A stretch of 64,000 bases of DNA from Arthrobacter sp. NicSoilB8 (GCF_019977355.1 NZ_AP024655.1:1488001-1552000); one strand, 5' to 3'. Counted from the stretch's first letter, positions 52,676 to 60,304 are shown. The notes: a model not told the origin generated them from the letters alone. Numbers and translations are program-made.

Positions 52676-53859
52676 TGCAGCCGCGTAAAATCGTCCTCCT
52701 CGGGTCCACCGGTTCCATCGGCACACAGGCGATTGACGTCGTCGACGGCGCCCCGCACCTTTTTGAGGTCGTGGCGCTCAGCGCCGGCGGCAGCAACCTC
52801 GAACTCCTGGCCCGGCAGGCCGTCCATACCCGGGCCCAGGCCGTCGGCGTCGCCGCAGGGGACGCCTCAGCACTCAGGGCCCTGATCGACGACGCCGCCC
52901 GCGTGGCAGGACTCCTCGGCTACAGTCCCGAACTCATCACCGGCCCTGATGCCTCCACACGGATCGCGGAAATCAGCGCCGACGTCGTCCTGAACGGCAT
53001 CACCGGCTCGATCGGGCTGGCCCCCACCCTCGCCGCCCTCAAGTCCGGCGCCACGCTGGCCCTGGCCAACAAGGAGTCCCTGATCGTCGGCGGCTCACTG
53101 GTCAAAGCCGCGGCCCGCGAAGGCCAGATCGTCCCCGTGGATTCGGAGCATTCGGCCATTGCCCAATGTCTGCGCTCCGGCTCGGCCGCGGAAGTGGACC
53201 GGCTGATCCTGACGGCGTCGGGCGGCCCGTTCCGCGGCAAGACCCGGGACGAACTGCACGACGTCTCGCCGCAGGACGCCCTGGCCCACCCCACGTGGGA
53301 CATGGGCCTCATGGTCACCACCAACTCCGCAAGCCTCGTCAACAAGGGCCTGGAAGTGATCGAGGCGCACCTGCTCTTCGACATCCCATTGGAGAAGATC
53401 GACGTCGTGGTCCATCCGCAGTCCGTGGTGCACTCTATGGTCCAGTTCGTGGACGGTTCCACGATCGCCCAGGCCTCGCCGCCGGACATGCGGCTGCCCA
53501 TTGCCCTCGGCCTCGGCTGGCCGGACCGTGTCCCCGGCTCCGCCCGCGCCTGCGACTGGACCCAGGCCACCAGTTGGACCTTCGAGCCGCTGGACACCAC
53601 GGCGTTCCCCGCCGTGGGCCTGGCCAAGGATGCGGCCAGGCAGGGCAGCACCTTCCCGGCCGTGTTCAACGCGGCGAACGAGGAAGCCGTCATGGCCTTC
53701 CATGCCGGGCGGATCCGGTTCACCGACATCGTCGACACCATTGACGCCGTCCTCAGCGAACACACAGGGTCCTCCGGGCTGACGGTGGAGTCCGTGCTGG
53801 ATGCTGAACGATGGGCACGTGCCCGCACTCACGAACGTTTAGCCGTCAGAAGCGTCTAG
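52675..53859 (+). CDS. dxr: 1-deoxy-D-xylulose-5-phosphate reductoisomerase
   Basis: 394 residues; second step of the MEP isoprenoid pathway, NADPH-dependent. The N-terminal Rossmann motif is [64 protein letters not shown] and [10 protein letters not shown] supply the metal and substrate residues, with HPTWDMG. It is followed 34 bp later by rseP, the usual actinobacterial dxr-rseP-ispG order. Confidence 0.97.
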   Translation: MQPRKIVLLGSTGSIGTQAIDVVDGAPHLFEVVALSAGGSNLELLARQAVHTRAQAVGVAAGDASALRALIDDAARVAGLLGYSPELITGPDASTRIAEISADVVLNGITGSIGLAPTLAALKSGATLALANKESLIVGGSLVKAAAREGQIVPVDSEHSAIAQCLRSGSAAEVDRLILTASGGPFRGKTRDELHDVSPQDALAHPTWDMGLMVTTNSASLVNKGLEVIEAHLLFDIPLEKIDVVVHPQSVVHSMVQFVDGSTIAQASPPDMRLPIALGLGWPDRVPGSARACDWTQATSWTFEPLDTTAFPAVGLAKDAARQGSTFPAVFNAANEEAVMAFHAGRIRFTDIVDTIDAVLSEHTGSSGLTVESVLDAERWARARTHERLAVRSV

Positions 53860-53893
53860 AAAGCCAGCGTCAAGGAAGCAGCAGATCACGCCC

Positions 53894-55225
53894 ATGAGCC
53901 CCGTCCTTCTCTTTATTCTCGGTGTCGTCTTCGTGGCGATCGGCATCGCCGTGTCCATTGCCCTGCATGAAGTCGGGCACCTGCTGCCGGCCAAGCTGTT
54001 CAAGGTCCGCGTGACCAAGTACATGATCGGGTTCGGACCCACCGTCTGGTCGAAGAAGCGGGGCGAAACCGAGTACGGCCTCAAAGCCATCCCGCTGGGC
54101 GGCTTCGTGTCCATGATCGGGATGTACCCGCCGAACAAGGACGACGGCACCGTCCGTCCGTCCAGCACCGGCATGTTCCAGTCCCTGGCCTCTGATGCCC
54201 GCTCCCTGGCCCACGAGGAAATCGGCCCGGGCGATGAAAACCGGGTCTTCTACCGGCTGCCGGTCTGGAAGAAGATCATCATCATGCTCGGCGGCCCCGC
54301 GATGAACCTGCTGATCGGCGTCGTGCTGACCGGAGTGCTGCTGATGGGATTCGGCATCGCCAGCCAGACCACCACGATCGCCGACGTCTCCAAATGCCAG
54401 GTCAAGGCGGGCGAGACCGTGGACCCGAATTCCGCCGACTGCAAGCTCACCCCGGCGGCATCAGCCGGCCTCAAGCCGAACGACACGGTCACGTCCTTCG
54501 ACGGCAAGGCCGTCACCAGCTGGGACGAACTCACCGGCTGGATCCGCGCCTCCGCGGGCAAGCAGGTCAGCGTCACCGTCCAGCGCGACGGCGCGACCGT
54601 CACCACCACCGTCACGCCCGTGCTCTCGTCCCGGCCGGTGGTCGGCGCCGACGGCCGCCAGGCCAAGGATGCCGAGGGGAAGCTCCAGTACCAGGACGTC
54701 GGATTCCTGGGCATCGGCGCCCAGACGGCACTGGTCCCGCAGCCCGCGTCCTCCGTCCTGCCGATGGCGGGGGAGAACATCAAGCAGGTCGCGGGGGTTG
54801 TGGTGAACCTGCCGGCCCGCGTGGCCGGCGTGGCCCAGGCAGCCTTCAGCGAGGAGCCCCGTGACCCCAACGGCCCCATCAGCGTGGTGGGCGTGGGCCG
54901 GGTGGCCGGCGAGGTGGCCGCCATGGAGCAGGTGCCGCTGCAGTCCCGCTTCGCCGCCCTGGTAGGTTTGCTGGCCGGGCTCAACTTCGCCCTGGCCGTC
55001 TTCAACCTCATCCCGCTGCTGCCGCTCGACGGCGGCCACGTTGCGGGCGCGCTGTACGAGGGGGCCCGCCGCCAGATCGCCAAGCTGTCCGGCCGCCCGG
55101 ATCCCGGAGCCTTCGACATCGCCAAGATGCTCCCGGTGACCTACGTGGTGGCGGTGCTGCTGATGGGCATGGGGGCGTTGCTGATCTACGCCGACATCGT
55201 CAAACCGGTATCTTTGTCAAACTAG
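53894..55225 (+). CDS. rseP: Site-2 protease, RIP metalloprotease RseP
   Basis: 443 residues. Membrane helix 1 has the zinc motif ALHEVGHLLPAKLF (HExxH; about residues 20-30). One PDZ domain (about 175-225) follows, then the second zinc ligand in FNLIPLLPLDGGHVAGA (Asp-Gly-Gly), and a final membrane helix. It cuts transmembrane substrates such as anti-sigma factors. The last codons lie against the mobile-element boundary, so the end of the gene may belong to the left attachment site. ispG, expected next, is displaced by the insertion. Confidence 0.95.
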   Translation: MSPVLLFILGVVFVAIGIAVSIALHEVGHLLPAKLFKVRVTKYMIGFGPTVWSKKRGETEYGLKAIPLGGFVSMIGMYPPNKDDGTVRPSSTGMFQSLASDARSLAHEEIGPGDENRVFYRLPVWKKIIIMLGGPAMNLLIGVVLTGVLLMGFGIASQTTTIADVSKCQVKAGETVDPNSADCKLTPAASAGLKPNDTVTSFDGKAVTSWDELTGWIRASAGKQVSVTVQRDGATVTTTVTPVLSSRPVVGADGRQAKDAEGKLQYQDVGFLGIGAQTALVPQPASSVLPMAGENIKQVAGVVVNLPARVAGVAQAAFSEEPRDPNGPISVVGVGRVAGEVAAMEQVPLQSRFAALVGLLAGLNFALAVFNLIPLLPLDGGHVAGALYEGARRQIAKLSGRPDPGAFDIAKMLPVTYVVAVLLMGMGALLIYADIVKPVSLSN

Positions 55226-55227
55226 GC

Positions 55228-55240
55228 TAGAATCGGCCCA
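55228..55240 (+). promoter_or_regulatory. Probable leaderless promoter of the serine recombinase (-10 TAGAAT)
   Basis: TAGAAT at 55228-55233 ends 6 nt before ATG 55240, just past the rseP stop. If the attachment core lies here, promoter and start would be joined to the int gene by integration or excision. Confidence 0.5.
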
Positions 55241-56586
55241 TGAAAGCCGCCGTATACCTGCGCCAGTCCCTAGACCGTGACGGGCAGGGCCTAGCCGTTG
55301 AGCGCCAGCGACAGGACTGCACCGCGCTCTGTGACGCTCGCGGATGGGAAGCCGTGGAATATGTGGACAACAGTTTCAGCGCCAGCACGGGCAAGGCTCG
55401 CCCCGCCTACACGCGAATGCTGGAGGATATCGGAGCAGGCCGCATACAAGGCGTAGTCGCATGGGACCTGGACCGGTTACACCGCCGCCCCATCGAGCTT
55501 GAGCACTTCATAGACCTAGCCGATAAGCACCGGCTGGCGCTTGCCACGGTTACCGGAGACGTAGACCTATCCACGGATAACGGGCGACTCTACGCCCGCA
55601 TCAAAGGCAGCGTTGCCCGCGCCGAAGTGGAGCGCAAGAGCGCCCGCCAGCGCCGCGCCGGGCTCCAACGTGCCGAAGCCGGTAAGCCGTGGGGCCCGCA
55701 TCGCCCGTTCGGTTTCGAGGGTGACAAGACCACTCACCGCACCGAAGAGGCTGACGTCATCCGGGGCATGTATGCGGATCTGCTGGCAGGCATCTCACAG
55801 CACGAGATAGCCCGGAATCTGAACACCCGCGGGATCCAAACCACCCGCGGCGGGGAGTGGGTACAGTCCACCGTGCGGGAGCTGCTGCGGAACCCGCGAA
55901 ACGCCGGGCTACGCCGCTACAACGGCGAAATCATCGGTAAGGGCGACTGGGAACCCATCGTCAGTGAAGAGACGTGGCGCGTAGCGGCCCAGCGTATGAC
56001 AGGCGGCGGGAATGGCGGGGGACCGCGCAAGCACCTGCTAGCCGGCGTCGCTAAGTGCGGTGTCTGCGGTGCAAACATGGTCACGGCGTATCTGCCCGGC
56101 AAGGTTCGGACCTACGCATGCACTACGGGTAAGCATGTCGCCAGGAAAGCCGAAGCCGTAGAGGAGCTGGTAACTGAAACCATCCTCGCCGTGTTGGAAT
56201 CCTCGCCGCTCCCTAGCCTGTCGGCTGACAAGAAAGCGCCAAAGTACAGCGAACTCTCAGAGCAGGCCGACACGTTGCGCCGCCGGCTGGATTCCCTCGC
56301 GGTTGAATTTGCGGACGGCGACCTCACAGCATCCCAGCTGCGCGCCGCCACGGACCGGATGCAAGCCCGCATAGCCGACATTGAGCAGGCCATGACTAGG
56401 CGATCTGCCAGCGCCGCCCTTGCGCCCCTGGCAGGTTCACACGACATGCGGAAAACGTGGGAGGGGCTGAGCATTGCACGCCGCCGCTCCATCATTGACG
56501 CTCTCGCCGTTGTGACAGTTCACCCGGTGAAGAATCGCCGGAATCCTGAACCCGGATCCGTTGAGATAGCACCGCGCCAGGACTAG
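55240..56586 (+). CDS. int: Large serine recombinase (integrase)
   Basis: 448 residues. The resolvase domain starts AAVYLRQSLDRDG, with the nucleophile Ser10, and has GVVAWDLDRLHRRP and GRLYARIKGSVARAEVERKS. The recombinase domain (about 150-260) follows, then a zinc ribbon with AKCGVCGANM and a YACTTGKH pair, and a coiled-coil segment (about 330-385). It should integrate circular element DNA at attB by a Ser-DNA intermediate. It is the first gene of the element, beside the presumed left attachment site. Confidence 0.95.
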   Translation: MKAAVYLRQSLDRDGQGLAVERQRQDCTALCDARGWEAVEYVDNSFSASTGKARPAYTRMLEDIGAGRIQGVVAWDLDRLHRRPIELEHFIDLADKHRLALATVTGDVDLSTDNGRLYARIKGSVARAEVERKSARQRRAGLQRAEAGKPWGPHRPFGFEGDKTTHRTEEADVIRGMYADLLAGISQHEIARNLNTRGIQTTRGGEWVQSTVRELLRNPRNAGLRRYNGEIIGKGDWEPIVSEETWRVAAQRMTGGGNGGGPRKHLLAGVAKCGVCGANMVTAYLPGKVRTYACTTGKHVARKAEAVEELVTETILAVLESSPLPSLSADKKAPKYSELSEQADTLRRRLDSLAVEFADGDLTASQLRAATDRMQARIADIEQAMTRRSASAALAPLAGSHDMRKTWEGLSIARRRSIIDALAVVTVHPVKNRRNPEPGSVEIAPRQD

Positions 56587-56612
56587 CCACGCCACGCCCG
56601 AAGGGGACGCAG

Positions 56613-56701
56613 TTGGACAGTGGTGCATTTTCGTGTAAAGTGTTTCAAGTCGAGGTCACAAGTCTCGAAATTGTCAGGCCAGTCTAAGGACTGGCCTTTT
56701 T
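56613..56701 (+). ncRNA. Cassette 1: promoter, about 54-nt RNA, terminator
   Basis: TTGGAC (56613-56618), 17-bp spacer, TAAAGT (56636-56641). Expected RNA start is near 56648. An inner TCGAG/CTCGA hairpin is followed by a terminator with AGGCCAGTC (56676-56684) and GACTGGCCT (56689-56697) plus five T residues. There is no start codon in the transcript. Confidence 0.7.
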
Positions 56702-56729
56702 CATGTCGCCGCGCCATGCGGGGACATGA

Positions 56730-56820
56730 TTGGACACTGGCGTTATTTCGTGTAAAGTGTGTCATGTCTGCGGGGAAGTGTGACCGCGGTCGGGCCGGTT
56801 CGAGTGACCGGCCTTCTTTC
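56730..56820 (+). ncRNA. Cassette 2: promoter, about 55-nt RNA, terminator
   Basis: TTGGAC (56730-56735), 17-bp spacer, TAAAGT (56753-56758); the promoter closely matches cassette 1. The terminator is GGCCGGT (56793-56799) / ACCGGCC (56807-56813) with a TTCTTTCT tail. An ATG at 56764 would be leaderless but its frame runs through the terminator. Confidence 0.68.
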
Positions 56821-56849
56821 TGCCCCAAGCGCACTGGGTTTGGTCACTG

Positions 56850-56865
56850 AATGACAGGCTTGTCA
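56850..56865. promoter_or_regulatory. Operator-like dyad over the cassette 3 -35 box
   Basis: ATGACA-N4-TGTCAT, a perfect 6-bp dyad covering the -35. Cassette 4 has the near-copy ATTACA-N4-TGTCAT at 56986-57001. Confidence 0.5.
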
Positions 56866-56946
56866 TTTGCCTACCGCGTGGGTTACCCTAGTCATGGCTG
56901 CGGATACGTGGCTGAACTTTTAGGTCGATCTTCGGATCGGCCTTTC
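56860..56946 (+). ncRNA. Cassette 3: promoter, about 50-nt RNA, UUCG-capped terminator
   Basis: TTGTCA (56860-56865), 18-bp spacer, TACCCT (56884-56889). The terminator has AGGTCGATC (56922-56930), a TTCG tetraloop and GATCGGCCT (56935-56943). A nine-codon leaderless frame, MAADTWLNF, runs from ATG 56894 to a TAG at 56921-56923 that overlaps the base of the terminator stem, an attenuator-like layout. Confidence 0.65.
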
Positions 56947-56994
56947 GTGTTTAACGCCACCGGCGCCCGTTTAGCGGGACGTTGAATTACATAT

Positions 56995-57024
56995 TTGTCA
57001 TTTGCCCGACACATGGGTTACGCT
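56995..57024 (+). promoter_or_regulatory. Cassette 4 promoter
   Basis: TTGTCA (56995-57000), 18-bp spacer, TACGCT (57019-57024). Most of the spacer matches cassette 3. Confidence 0.65.
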
Positions 57025-57030
57025 ATGGGC

Positions 57031-57298
57031 ACCTAGCCGGAAGTCTCGAACAAGGCAGGCCCCCCCGGTGTAAGTGGCCCGGAGAAGCAGTAGCACCCTT
57101 GGGTCCGTCCCTAGGAGCAGAAGTAAACCGGACCGTCTTTTGAGACAGCCGGCCCCCGACTAGAGGTTCGCCCACTAGCGCAGATACCCCGCCGTACTTC
57201 CGCGGGTGAAGTTAGCCCGTCGCTCACGGCACGCCGCAAGGCTCTAAGTCGCCCCTCCAGCGTAGTACCTGAACCGATCACACCCGTGGTCGGTTTTT
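57031..57298 (+). ncRNA. Structured RNA of about 270 nt (cassette 4)
   Basis: No credible open frame. A long-range helix pairs GCCGG-aa-GTCTC (57036-57047) with GAGAC-ag-CCGGC (57142-57153). Inside it GGTCCG (57102-57107) pairs with CGGACC (57129-57134). In the right half ACTTC (57196-57200) pairs with GAAGT (57208-57212). It ends at a terminator ACCGATCAC (57273-57281) / GTGGTCGGT (57286-57294) plus five T residues. I do not recognise a known RNA family. Confidence 0.65.
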
Positions 57299-57317
57299 CT
57301 GTTTAACCGTCACATCG

Positions 57318-57344
57318 AAGGCCCTGGATCACTCCGGGGCCTTT
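57318..57344 (+). terminator. Fifth terminator-like hairpin before the excisionase-like gene
   Basis: AAGGCCC (57318-57324) pairs with GGGCCTT (57337-57343), followed by TTT. It lies between the cassette 4 terminator and the AAGGAG ribosome site of the next gene. Confidence 0.55.
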
Positions 57345-57362
57345 CCCATTTAAGGAGAAACC

Positions 57363-57554
57363 ATGAACACGGACGCCCCAGAGCTCGCCTCACTCACCGA
57401 AGCCGCAGCCCGGTACAAGTGCAACCCCCGCACCATCCGGCGAATGATCGAACGGGGAGAGCTGACCGCCTACCGCGTCGGCCCGAAGCTCCTACGCATC
57501 GACATTCGGGAAGCTGACCGCGTATTCACCGCAACGGCTGACGATGAACGCTGA
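57363..57554 (+). CDS. Excisionase-like helix-turn-helix protein
   Basis: 63 residues. The fold is a MerR/Xis-like winged helix: LTEAAARYKCNPRTIRRMIERG then TAYRVGPKLLRIDIRE, typical of phage and plasmid excisionase/DNA-binding domain proteins. The ribosome site AAGGAG is 6 nt upstream. It is the first protein gene after the cassette array and probably directs the serine recombinase to excise, or regulates the operon. It overlaps the next small gene by 11 nt. Confidence 0.8.
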   Translation: MNTDAPELASLTEAAARYKCNPRTIRRMIERGELTAYRVGPKLLRIDIREADRVFTATADDER

Positions 57555-57654
57555 AACCCGCGCCCACATTCAGCAAGTCGCCAGCTCATGGCCACAGCTC
57601 ACCCGCGAACAGATCGACCGCGTAACAACCATCATCCAAGGACAGGGCACTTAA
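57544..57654 (+). CDS. Small protein, 36 residues
   Basis: ATG 57544 to TAA 57654: 36 residues beginning MNAETRAHIQQVASS and containing WPQLTREQIDRVTTII. The pattern resembles the short LTxEQxDRLxxIL helical proteins seen in many actinobacterial phages and mobile elements. It overlaps the excisionase-like gene by 11 nt and the following ATG abuts its stop (TAAATG), so translational coupling supports real coding. Function unknown. Confidence 0.6.
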   Translation: MNAETRAHIQQVASSWPQLTREQIDRVTTIIQGQGT

Positions 57655-57873
57655 ATGACCGCAAAAAACAACCGCCCGGCGACTAGCCGAACGGTTGAAA
57701 TCTCGTGGGGAGATTGCAACCAGTTTACACGCCGGCGGCGTCCCATCGTCCATTCTTACGCGCCGCAGATCATCTCAACTGCCACTTGGATCCATTGGGA
57801 AATCCGCCGCCACCTGCTTGAAACCGAAACCCCCGGCAAATTCGGGACCTACACCATGGAGACTGCCGCATGA
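57655..57873 (+). CDS. Hypothetical protein, 72 residues
   Basis: Basic N-terminal half with NRPATSRTVEISWGD and an RRRR stretch, then a WIHWEIRRHLLE helix. It starts directly after the previous stop and overlaps the ATPase gene by 4 nt. I recognise no domain. Its place in the tightly packed replication-type operon supports expression. Confidence 0.6.
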   Translation: MTAKNNRPATSRTVEISWGDCNQFTRRRRPIVHSYAPQIISTATWIHWEIRRHLLETETPGKFGTYTMETAA

Positions 57874-59225
57874 CAGACGACTACGCGCAGCCGCCAGAAG
57901 ACTACTGGGCAGGCAGGGCGGACGCAGACGCGCCGCCCGCGGGAAACCTCAAGCCGCGCAAACTGTCCGAGATCAAGGCCCCTCCGCCTACCCAATGGCT
58001 GGCAAAAGGATGGATCCCGTACTCAGAAATTACCGTCCTAGTAGGGGAAGAGGGGCTAGGCAAGTCCCTGGCATGGGTACGGTGGGCCGCCGCAGTCACC
58101 GCAGGCCGCGCCGATCAGTCGATCAGCCTCCCGGCCCGGAAGCCGCGGGACGTCGTTGTAATCGTCACGGAAGACAACCCCGGCGAAGTGAAGGCCCGGC
58201 TAGCCCTCGCGGGCGCTGACCTGGATCACGTCTACCTGTTTTCAAGCGAAGCTGACGGCACAGGGAACCCGGTATTCGGTAACGCCATGAACGGCGATAT
58301 GGCAACCCTGGACGCCTACCTAAGCCAACAGGAAATAGACGCCGCACTCATTGTCGTGGACGCATGGGTGGACACCGTAGCGGGCTCTCTGACGCTCAAG
58401 GACTCCCAGCAGGCCCGCCAGGCTATGCACCCATGGAAGATGCTCGCACAGCGTCACCGGCTCGCCGTGATCCTCATGACGCACACTAACCGCATGTCAA
58501 CAGCCAATACCCGCGACCTCATGGGATCCACGGCAGTACTCAGGCAAAAGGCCCGCATGGTCTTGTTTGCTGCACGCTCACCGGAGGACAAGGAATCCGG
58601 CGGCGATTACGTGTGGATAGGCCCGGACAAATCCAACGTAACGGGCATCTCTGACGCGGTGAAGTATCGGCTGAAAATAGCGAATGTGCGGCCCGCAACT
58701 GACGACGACCCCGGCACCACGGCCTGCCTGGATACCTACACCAGGGCTCACACGGTTATTCGGAACCTGCTTGCTGAATGGAAAGAGCAGGAAGACCAAG
58801 CTACGCGCCCGAAGTCGAAGCAGGAACAGGCCCAGGACGCCATACGCGAATTCATGGCCAACCATCCGAACGGGTGCCCGACCGAAGACCTCAAGCAGCA
58901 CCTAGAGGAACTCGAGTTCGGAAAGACCGCATCCGAAAACGCCCGGAAGGCGCTGGGAGTATCGAGCCCCGCAGGCTACGGCCAACCGTATGTCTACAGG
59001 CTCAACTCTCAGTCTTCCTACTCTGACCCTATTAGTCAGGAACCTAAGAACTCTAGGAACACTAGGAACACTGAGCCTAGTCGAGCCGTCAGAGTTCCTA
59101 GTCTCCCTACTCTTCCTAGCTTCCTAAGTAATGGAGACGAACTAGGAACCATCTCCCCATGCCATGCGTGCGGCGATCCGCTAGACGACGGCGAACACGG
59201 CCACCACCAGGAGTGTGCCGCGTGA
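57870..59225 (+). CDS. RepA-like AAA ATPase (AAA_25 type), probable replication helicase
   Basis: 451 residues. The RecA-like ATPase core has Walker A LVGEEGLGKS (about residues 58-67), EDNPGEVKARLALAGAD, Walker B ALIVVDAWVD (about 158-167) and MTHTNRMS / STAVLRQKARMVLF further on, as in RepA/hexameric helicase-like proteins of phages and plasmids. The C-terminal 120 residues hold a winged-helix-like segment (REFMANHPNGCPTEDLKQHLEEL), a Ser/Asn/Arg-rich low-complexity stretch and a final CHACGDPLDD...HHQECAA zinc-finger-like motif. It probably replicates the element. Confidence 0.85.
   Translation: MTDDYAQPPEDYWAGRADADAPPAGNLKPRKLSEIKAPPPTQWLAKGWIPYSEITVLVGEEGLGKSLAWVRWAAAVTAGRADQSISLPARKPRDVVVIVTEDNPGEVKARLALAGADLDHVYLFSSEADGTGNPVFGNAMNGDMATLDAYLSQQEIDAALIVVDAWVDTVAGSLTLKDSQQARQAMHPWKMLAQRHRLAVILMTHTNRMSTANTRDLMGSTAVLRQKARMVLFAARSPEDKESGGDYVWIGPDKSNVTGISDAVKYRLKIANVRPATDDDPGTTACLDTYTRAHTVIRNLLAEWKEQEDQATRPKSKQEQAQDAIREFMANHPNGCPTEDLKQHLEELEFGKTASENARKALGVSSPAGYGQPYVYRLNSQSSYSDPISQEPKNSRNTRNTEPSRAVRVPSLPTLPSFLSNGDELGTISPCHACGDPLDDGEHGHHQECAA
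59036..59150 (+). repeat. CTAGGAAC/GTTCCTAG repeat cluster inside the ATPase gene
   Basis: In about 115 bp of the 3' part of the ATPase gene, CTAGGAAC-like octamers occur at least three times on the plus strand and GTTCCTAG or TTCCTAG three times, giving potential hairpins. The region is AT-richer than its surroundings and encodes the Ser/Arg/Asn-rich stretch. Confidence 0.65.
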
Positions 59226-59395
59226 AGCTCACCCGACAGGACCTCGTGGACCTCTGCGAAATCTACAAGGCCAAAGCCCTTGAGGAACACGCCCTTTTCC
59301 GGCAATGGCGGGACAGGGCGCTAGAAGCCGAGAACCGCCTGGCCATATACGAACCGGGCGATGAACCCGCCACCACCACCACCGAAAGCGAGTAA
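59222..59395 (+). CDS. Small acidic protein, 57 residues
   Basis: GTG 59222 overlaps the ATPase stop (GTGA). The protein is helical, VKLTRQDLVDLCEIYKAKAL then FRQWRDRALEAENRL, with a Thr/Glu tail. Function unknown; translational coupling supports it. The next gene starts 5 nt after its stop. Confidence 0.6.
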   Translation: MKLTRQDLVDLCEIYKAKALEEHALFRQWRDRALEAENRLAIYEPGDEPATTTTESE

Positions 59396-59399
59396 CACC

Positions 59400-60110
59400 A
59401 TGGGCAAATTCGACAACCTCAACGACAGCCAGCTCCCGGACATCCTCCGCCGGATCCGGAACCTCGAAACCGCATCACCGCTAAACAGCGCAGCCATCGG
59501 CCGCGGCGGGCTCACCGTGTACGACGGCGGCGTGATCGACATTGAGAACGGCGGGCTCATCGTCAACGGGACCGCCACGGTTCACGGCGTCCTCAACGCT
59601 GACGGGACCATCTCATTCACAGGCCCCGTCACGATCTCCGGGCCGCTCACCATCTCCGGAACAACTGAAATTACCGGAGATACCACCGTGACGGGCACGC
59701 TCACGAATAACGGCCCGACCAACCTCAACGGCGCAACAAAGACGACTGGCACGCTCTCCGTCGAGGGCGTGACCACCCTGAAGAATGACCTCAACGTAAC
59801 CACGGGCGGGAAGGTCAAGGTTGGATCAGCAATGACCCTTGACCCCGGCGTCTCATCCGGCGCGCTGGTGTTCTCCAACGGCGCCCAAGTCTTCACCGAC
59901 GCCACAACCATCCAGGTCTACAAGGGCGGCAGCGTCGTGCAGATGGACAACAGTTCAGCCAAGCTGCAAGCCACTGGCGGCTACGTGAACGTTGACAGCA
60001 GCGGGGTAAACCTCAACGGCCCACTGAGAAACAGCGGCGGCTCAACCATCACCGGAGAAACCGCCAACGTCTACATGGACGCCTCAGGCAACATCAAGCG
60101 GATCGTCTAG
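59400..60110 (+). CDS. Repeat-rich beta-helical protein, tail-fibre-like
   Basis: 236 residues. A helical start (LNDSQLPDILRRIRNLETASP) is followed by about 150 residues of short repeats such as GPVTISGPLTISG, GTTEITGDTTVTG and TLTNNGPTNLNG, typical of beta-helical phage tail fibres or minor tail proteins. There is no signal peptide. The C-terminus ends NVYMDASGNIKRIV, as in several Arthrobacter phage minor-tail-type proteins (from memory). Its place between the replication ATPase and terminase genes, away from other structural genes, is unusual. Confidence 0.65.
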   Translation: MGKFDNLNDSQLPDILRRIRNLETASPLNSAAIGRGGLTVYDGGVIDIENGGLIVNGTATVHGVLNADGTISFTGPVTISGPLTISGTTEITGDTTVTGTLTNNGPTNLNGATKTTGTLSVEGVTTLKNDLNVTTGGKVKVGSAMTLDPGVSSGALVFSNGAQVFTDATTIQVYKGGSVVQMDNSSAKLQATGGYVNVDSSGVNLNGPLRNSGGSTITGETANVYMDASGNIKRIV

Positions 60111-60114
60111 CGGC

Positions 60115-60303
60115 ATGGGAACCCGACGCCCCTACTTCAACAGAGTCGTCCCTCACACCTGGACCAATCCGGGCCGACCAAGCACGCCAGGAATCGCGTT
60201 CATCGGCCTAGGCGGATTGAACGCACACCTCACCCTCGACGAAGCACTCGACCTCAGTAACCATCTTGTCGACCTCGTAGAACACCTCGAACAGGAGAAC
60301 TAA
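60115..60303 (+). CDS. Hypothetical protein, 62 residues
   Basis: ATG 60115, 4 nt after the tail-fibre-like gene. The C-terminal half LNAHLTLDEALDLSNHLVDLVEHLEQ is an amphipathic helix pair; the first part has RRPYFNRVVPHTWTNPGR. No family recognised. It is 1 nt from the next gene. Confidence 0.55.
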   Translation: MGTRRPYFNRVVPHTWTNPGRPSTPGIAFIGLGGLNAHLTLDEALDLSNHLVDLVEHLEQEN

Positions 60304-60304
60304 C

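Noticed and set aside
56764..56850. 28-codon leaderless frame in cassette 2
   Set aside because: It runs through the terminator hairpin and T tract, so a terminated transcript would not encode its end; kept only as a comment.
57031..57298. Structured RNA as tmRNA, RNase P RNA or group I intron
   Set aside because: No alanine acceptor-like end or tag frame, no P4-like conserved motif, and no flanking exon or catalytic core that I can recognise.
56613..57300. Cassette array as a CRISPR array
   Set aside because: The repeated parts are promoters with different terminators; there are no equal-length spacers and no cas genes.
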